From a virus: 23,308 bases of DNA. Below the pieces are notes generated by a model. That model had not been told where the DNA came from, did no database searches, and worked only from the letters and a program-made list of their open reading frames with translations. Positions 22,279 to 23,308 of this stretch are shown one piece after another (position 1 is the stretch's first letter; each line of letters opens with the position of its first letter). The stretch covers positions 1-23,308 of the IMG/VR virus record IMGVR_UViG_3300040801_002086; one strand, 5' to 3'. Position numbers and translations under genes: made by a program.

Positions 22279-22476
22279 TCAGACCTCCGTCTGTCCGGTG
22301 GTGCTCACTTCGTCGAGCGCCTTGATCACCTTTCCGTACTTGTCGCGAAATGCCGTCAGCTTGTCGGAGGCCTCGGCATAGGCCTTGCGGCTTCCGAGCA
22401 GTTTCGCGTTTTGGTATGCCTCCGTCAGCGCGTCATGCTGCGCTTTGAGGTCCGCCAGAGTGCTATCAATGTCCAT
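22279..22476 (-). CDS. Small coiled-coil hypothetical protein
   Basis: A 65-residue helical protein (MDIDSTLADLKAQHDALTEA, then YGKVIKALDEVSTT). ATG 22476 is chosen because GGAG lies about 10 nt upstream and the more upstream frame would overlap the previous gene further. It overlaps the preceding gene by 11 nt and ends 3 nt before the next ATG. Probably a small virion or assembly protein; not recognised. Confidence 0.6.
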   Translation of the reverse strand: MDIDSTLADLKAQHDALTEAYQNAKLLGSRKAYAEASDKLTAFRDKYGKVIKALDEVSTTGQTEV

Positions 22477-22663
22477 CGCTGAGATTCTCCTCGCCGTATT
22501 TGCCCGCCAATTCGGGCCGGTCGTACTTAATCGAGCCGTCTGCACGTTGCACCACGGCCGTGCCCTCGATCTTTTGCGCCGCCATAATTAGGCGATTGAA
22601 TTCGGCCGCTGGCATGGCCTCGATCTGCGCCTTCGTGAGCGTGATTTTCTTCGTGCCGGTCAT
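22466..22663 (-). CDS. Small hypothetical protein
   Basis: A 65-residue protein, N-terminal KKITLTKAQIEAMPAAEFNR, then AQKIEGTAVVQRADGSIKYD. Its start overlaps the previous stop (ATGA). The helical N-terminus and short beta C-terminus match many small phage proteins of unknown role that sit before packaging genes. No specific family seen. Confidence 0.58.
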   Translation of the reverse strand: MTGTKKITLTKAQIEAMPAAEFNRLIMAAQKIEGTAVVQRADGSIKYDRPELAGKYGEENLSDGH

Positions 22664-23308
22664 TGCAGCGTGCCCTTCTTGCCGATGATTGTGACGCCAG
22701 CGGAGCGCCCGACGACCGTCACCGTCGCACGGAGCCCGATAACGGGCTGTATTGCACCCTGGAATGCCTGCGCGGCGATCTGGACCTCTTCGAGGGTCAG
22801 CTCACCCGATGCAAGGCGCGCGATCGCTGCCTGCGCGGCCATTTCCGGCGCCCGGACGATGAGCACGGCCTCGGCATTCACCGCGCGCTCGATACCGGCG
22901 GAGAGTGCCGGGATCGTGACCTGTAGCGCGCCGGATGCGGTCCTGGAGATCAGCGAATCCACGTCGACCACCGGGAGAGGCGTCTGCAGCGTCGCGGCGA
23001 CCGCGAGCTCCTCGCCCATGACATTACCGGCCAGGACCGGGACCGCGATAGCGAGCTCGCCCGACGCCAGGCGCACCACAGCGGCCTGCGCGTCGATCTG
23101 CAGGACCGGCGCCTCCAGTGAGCCAGCGGCAGACCGCTCAACGCCGGAACCGGCCGCCAGGCCCGGCGCAGGCGCCTGGAGCGCGCCAGAGGCCTGTTTC
23201 GATGCGACGACCAGGCCCGCGAGACTTGCCGCGGGCGCCGCCAGCGCGGCCGACGCTGTCCTGGCGATCACTAGGTCCGAAAGTAGCTGCGGCGCCTGGA
23301 CCTCGAGC
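22660..23308 (-). CDS. Tandem 21-residue repeat protein, partial (possible fibre)
   Basis: The frame is open to the right edge, so the N-terminus is missing; a GTG at 23271 is only an internal possibility. The visible 215 residues are mostly tandem units of 20-22 residues with the pattern x-x-R-x-A-S-G-x-L-x-h-x-x-P-x-L-x-A. Examples are VVRLASGELAIAVPVLAG, ISRTASGALQVTIPALSAG, VERSAAGSLEAPVLQID and IARLASGELTLEEVQIA. At least eight units are visible. The last 30 residues (VGRSAGVTIIGKKGTLQ) lose the pattern. Regular short hydrophobic repeats suggest a beta-solenoid-like stalk, fitting a fibre, but no known fibre family is recognised. Confidence 0.7.
   Translation of the reverse strand, partial: LEVQAPQLLSDLVIARTASAALAAPAASLAGLVVASKQASGALQAPAPGLAAGSGVERSAAGSLEAPVLQIDAQAAVVRLASGELAIAVPVLAGNVMGEELAVAATLQTPLPVVDVDSLISRTASGALQVTIPALSAGIERAVNAEAVLIVRAPEMAAQAAIARLASGELTLEEVQIAAQAFQGAIQPVIGLRATVTVVGRSAGVTIIGKKGTLQ

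Noticed and set aside
22660-23308. CRISPR-like or satellite DNA array
   Set aside because: The repetition is at the protein level with variable codons and no identical spaced DNA repeats, so it is a repeat protein.

Overview
The window is part of a temperate siphophage genome of the HK97 capsid-fold type. The host is probably a GC-rich Gram-negative bacterium, most likely a Pseudomonadota. Support for this: the sequence is strongly GC-rich, the lysis module includes a two-gene spanin pair with a lipobox (which implies an outer membrane), and the attachment core is the 3' part of a bacterial tRNA-Thr(CGT) gene. I cannot name a genus. Coding density is close to 100%. From about 23.3 kb down to 1.2 kb every gene is on the minus strand, and most neighbours overlap by 1-4 nt (ATGA, GTGA or TAATG), so much of this is one translationally coupled late operon read right to left.

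Left end (1-1223, plus-strand genes): the tail of a small DUF4224-type gene and a tyrosine integrase, followed by a 49-bp core identical in form to the 3' part of tRNA-Thr(CGT). Imperfect TTAGAGG-type direct repeats lie on both sides of the core. Phage genes lie on both sides as well, so this looks like an intact attP, not a chromosomal junction. The DNA may therefore be a virion or episomal form, a circularised assembly, or the inner junction of a tandem lysogen.

Right end (23.3-21.3 kb): an open repeat protein, three small genes, a BppU-N-like protein and an HNH endonuclease. Next comes the packaging and head block (21.2-14.2 kb): TerS, TerL, prohead protease and major capsid protein, then a strong UUCG-loop terminator. 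After the terminator come a small basic/acidic protein, the portal, a collagen-like/carbohydrate-binding protein and the gp6-like connector. The portal sits after the capsid gene and beyond the terminator, which is not the usual order.

A four-gene sugar-modification cassette (14.2-11.7 kb) is inserted between the connector and the head-closure gene. It holds two related DUF115/GT42-like putative glycosyltransferases, an FkbM methyltransferase and a GT-A fold glycosyltransferase. All are coupled by start-stop overlaps to the structural genes, so they are probably made late and may act on virion proteins or on a surface glycan.

The tail block (11.7-3.0 kb) has head closure, gp10-like, DUF3168, tail tube, two chaperone frames joined by a candidate -1 slippery site (CCCAAAA), tape measure, a distal-tail-like protein, a hub with a four-Cys motif and glycine-rich C-terminus, and a second tail-tube-like domain fused to a complete seven-repeat RCC1 beta-propeller. 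The lysis block (3.0-1.2 kb) has a membrane/coiled-coil protein, a small protein, a T4-type lysozyme, a two-TM holin candidate and the i-/o-spanin pair. The three most unusual items are the tube-RCC1 fusion, the nested glycan cassette, and the portal placed after a terminator.
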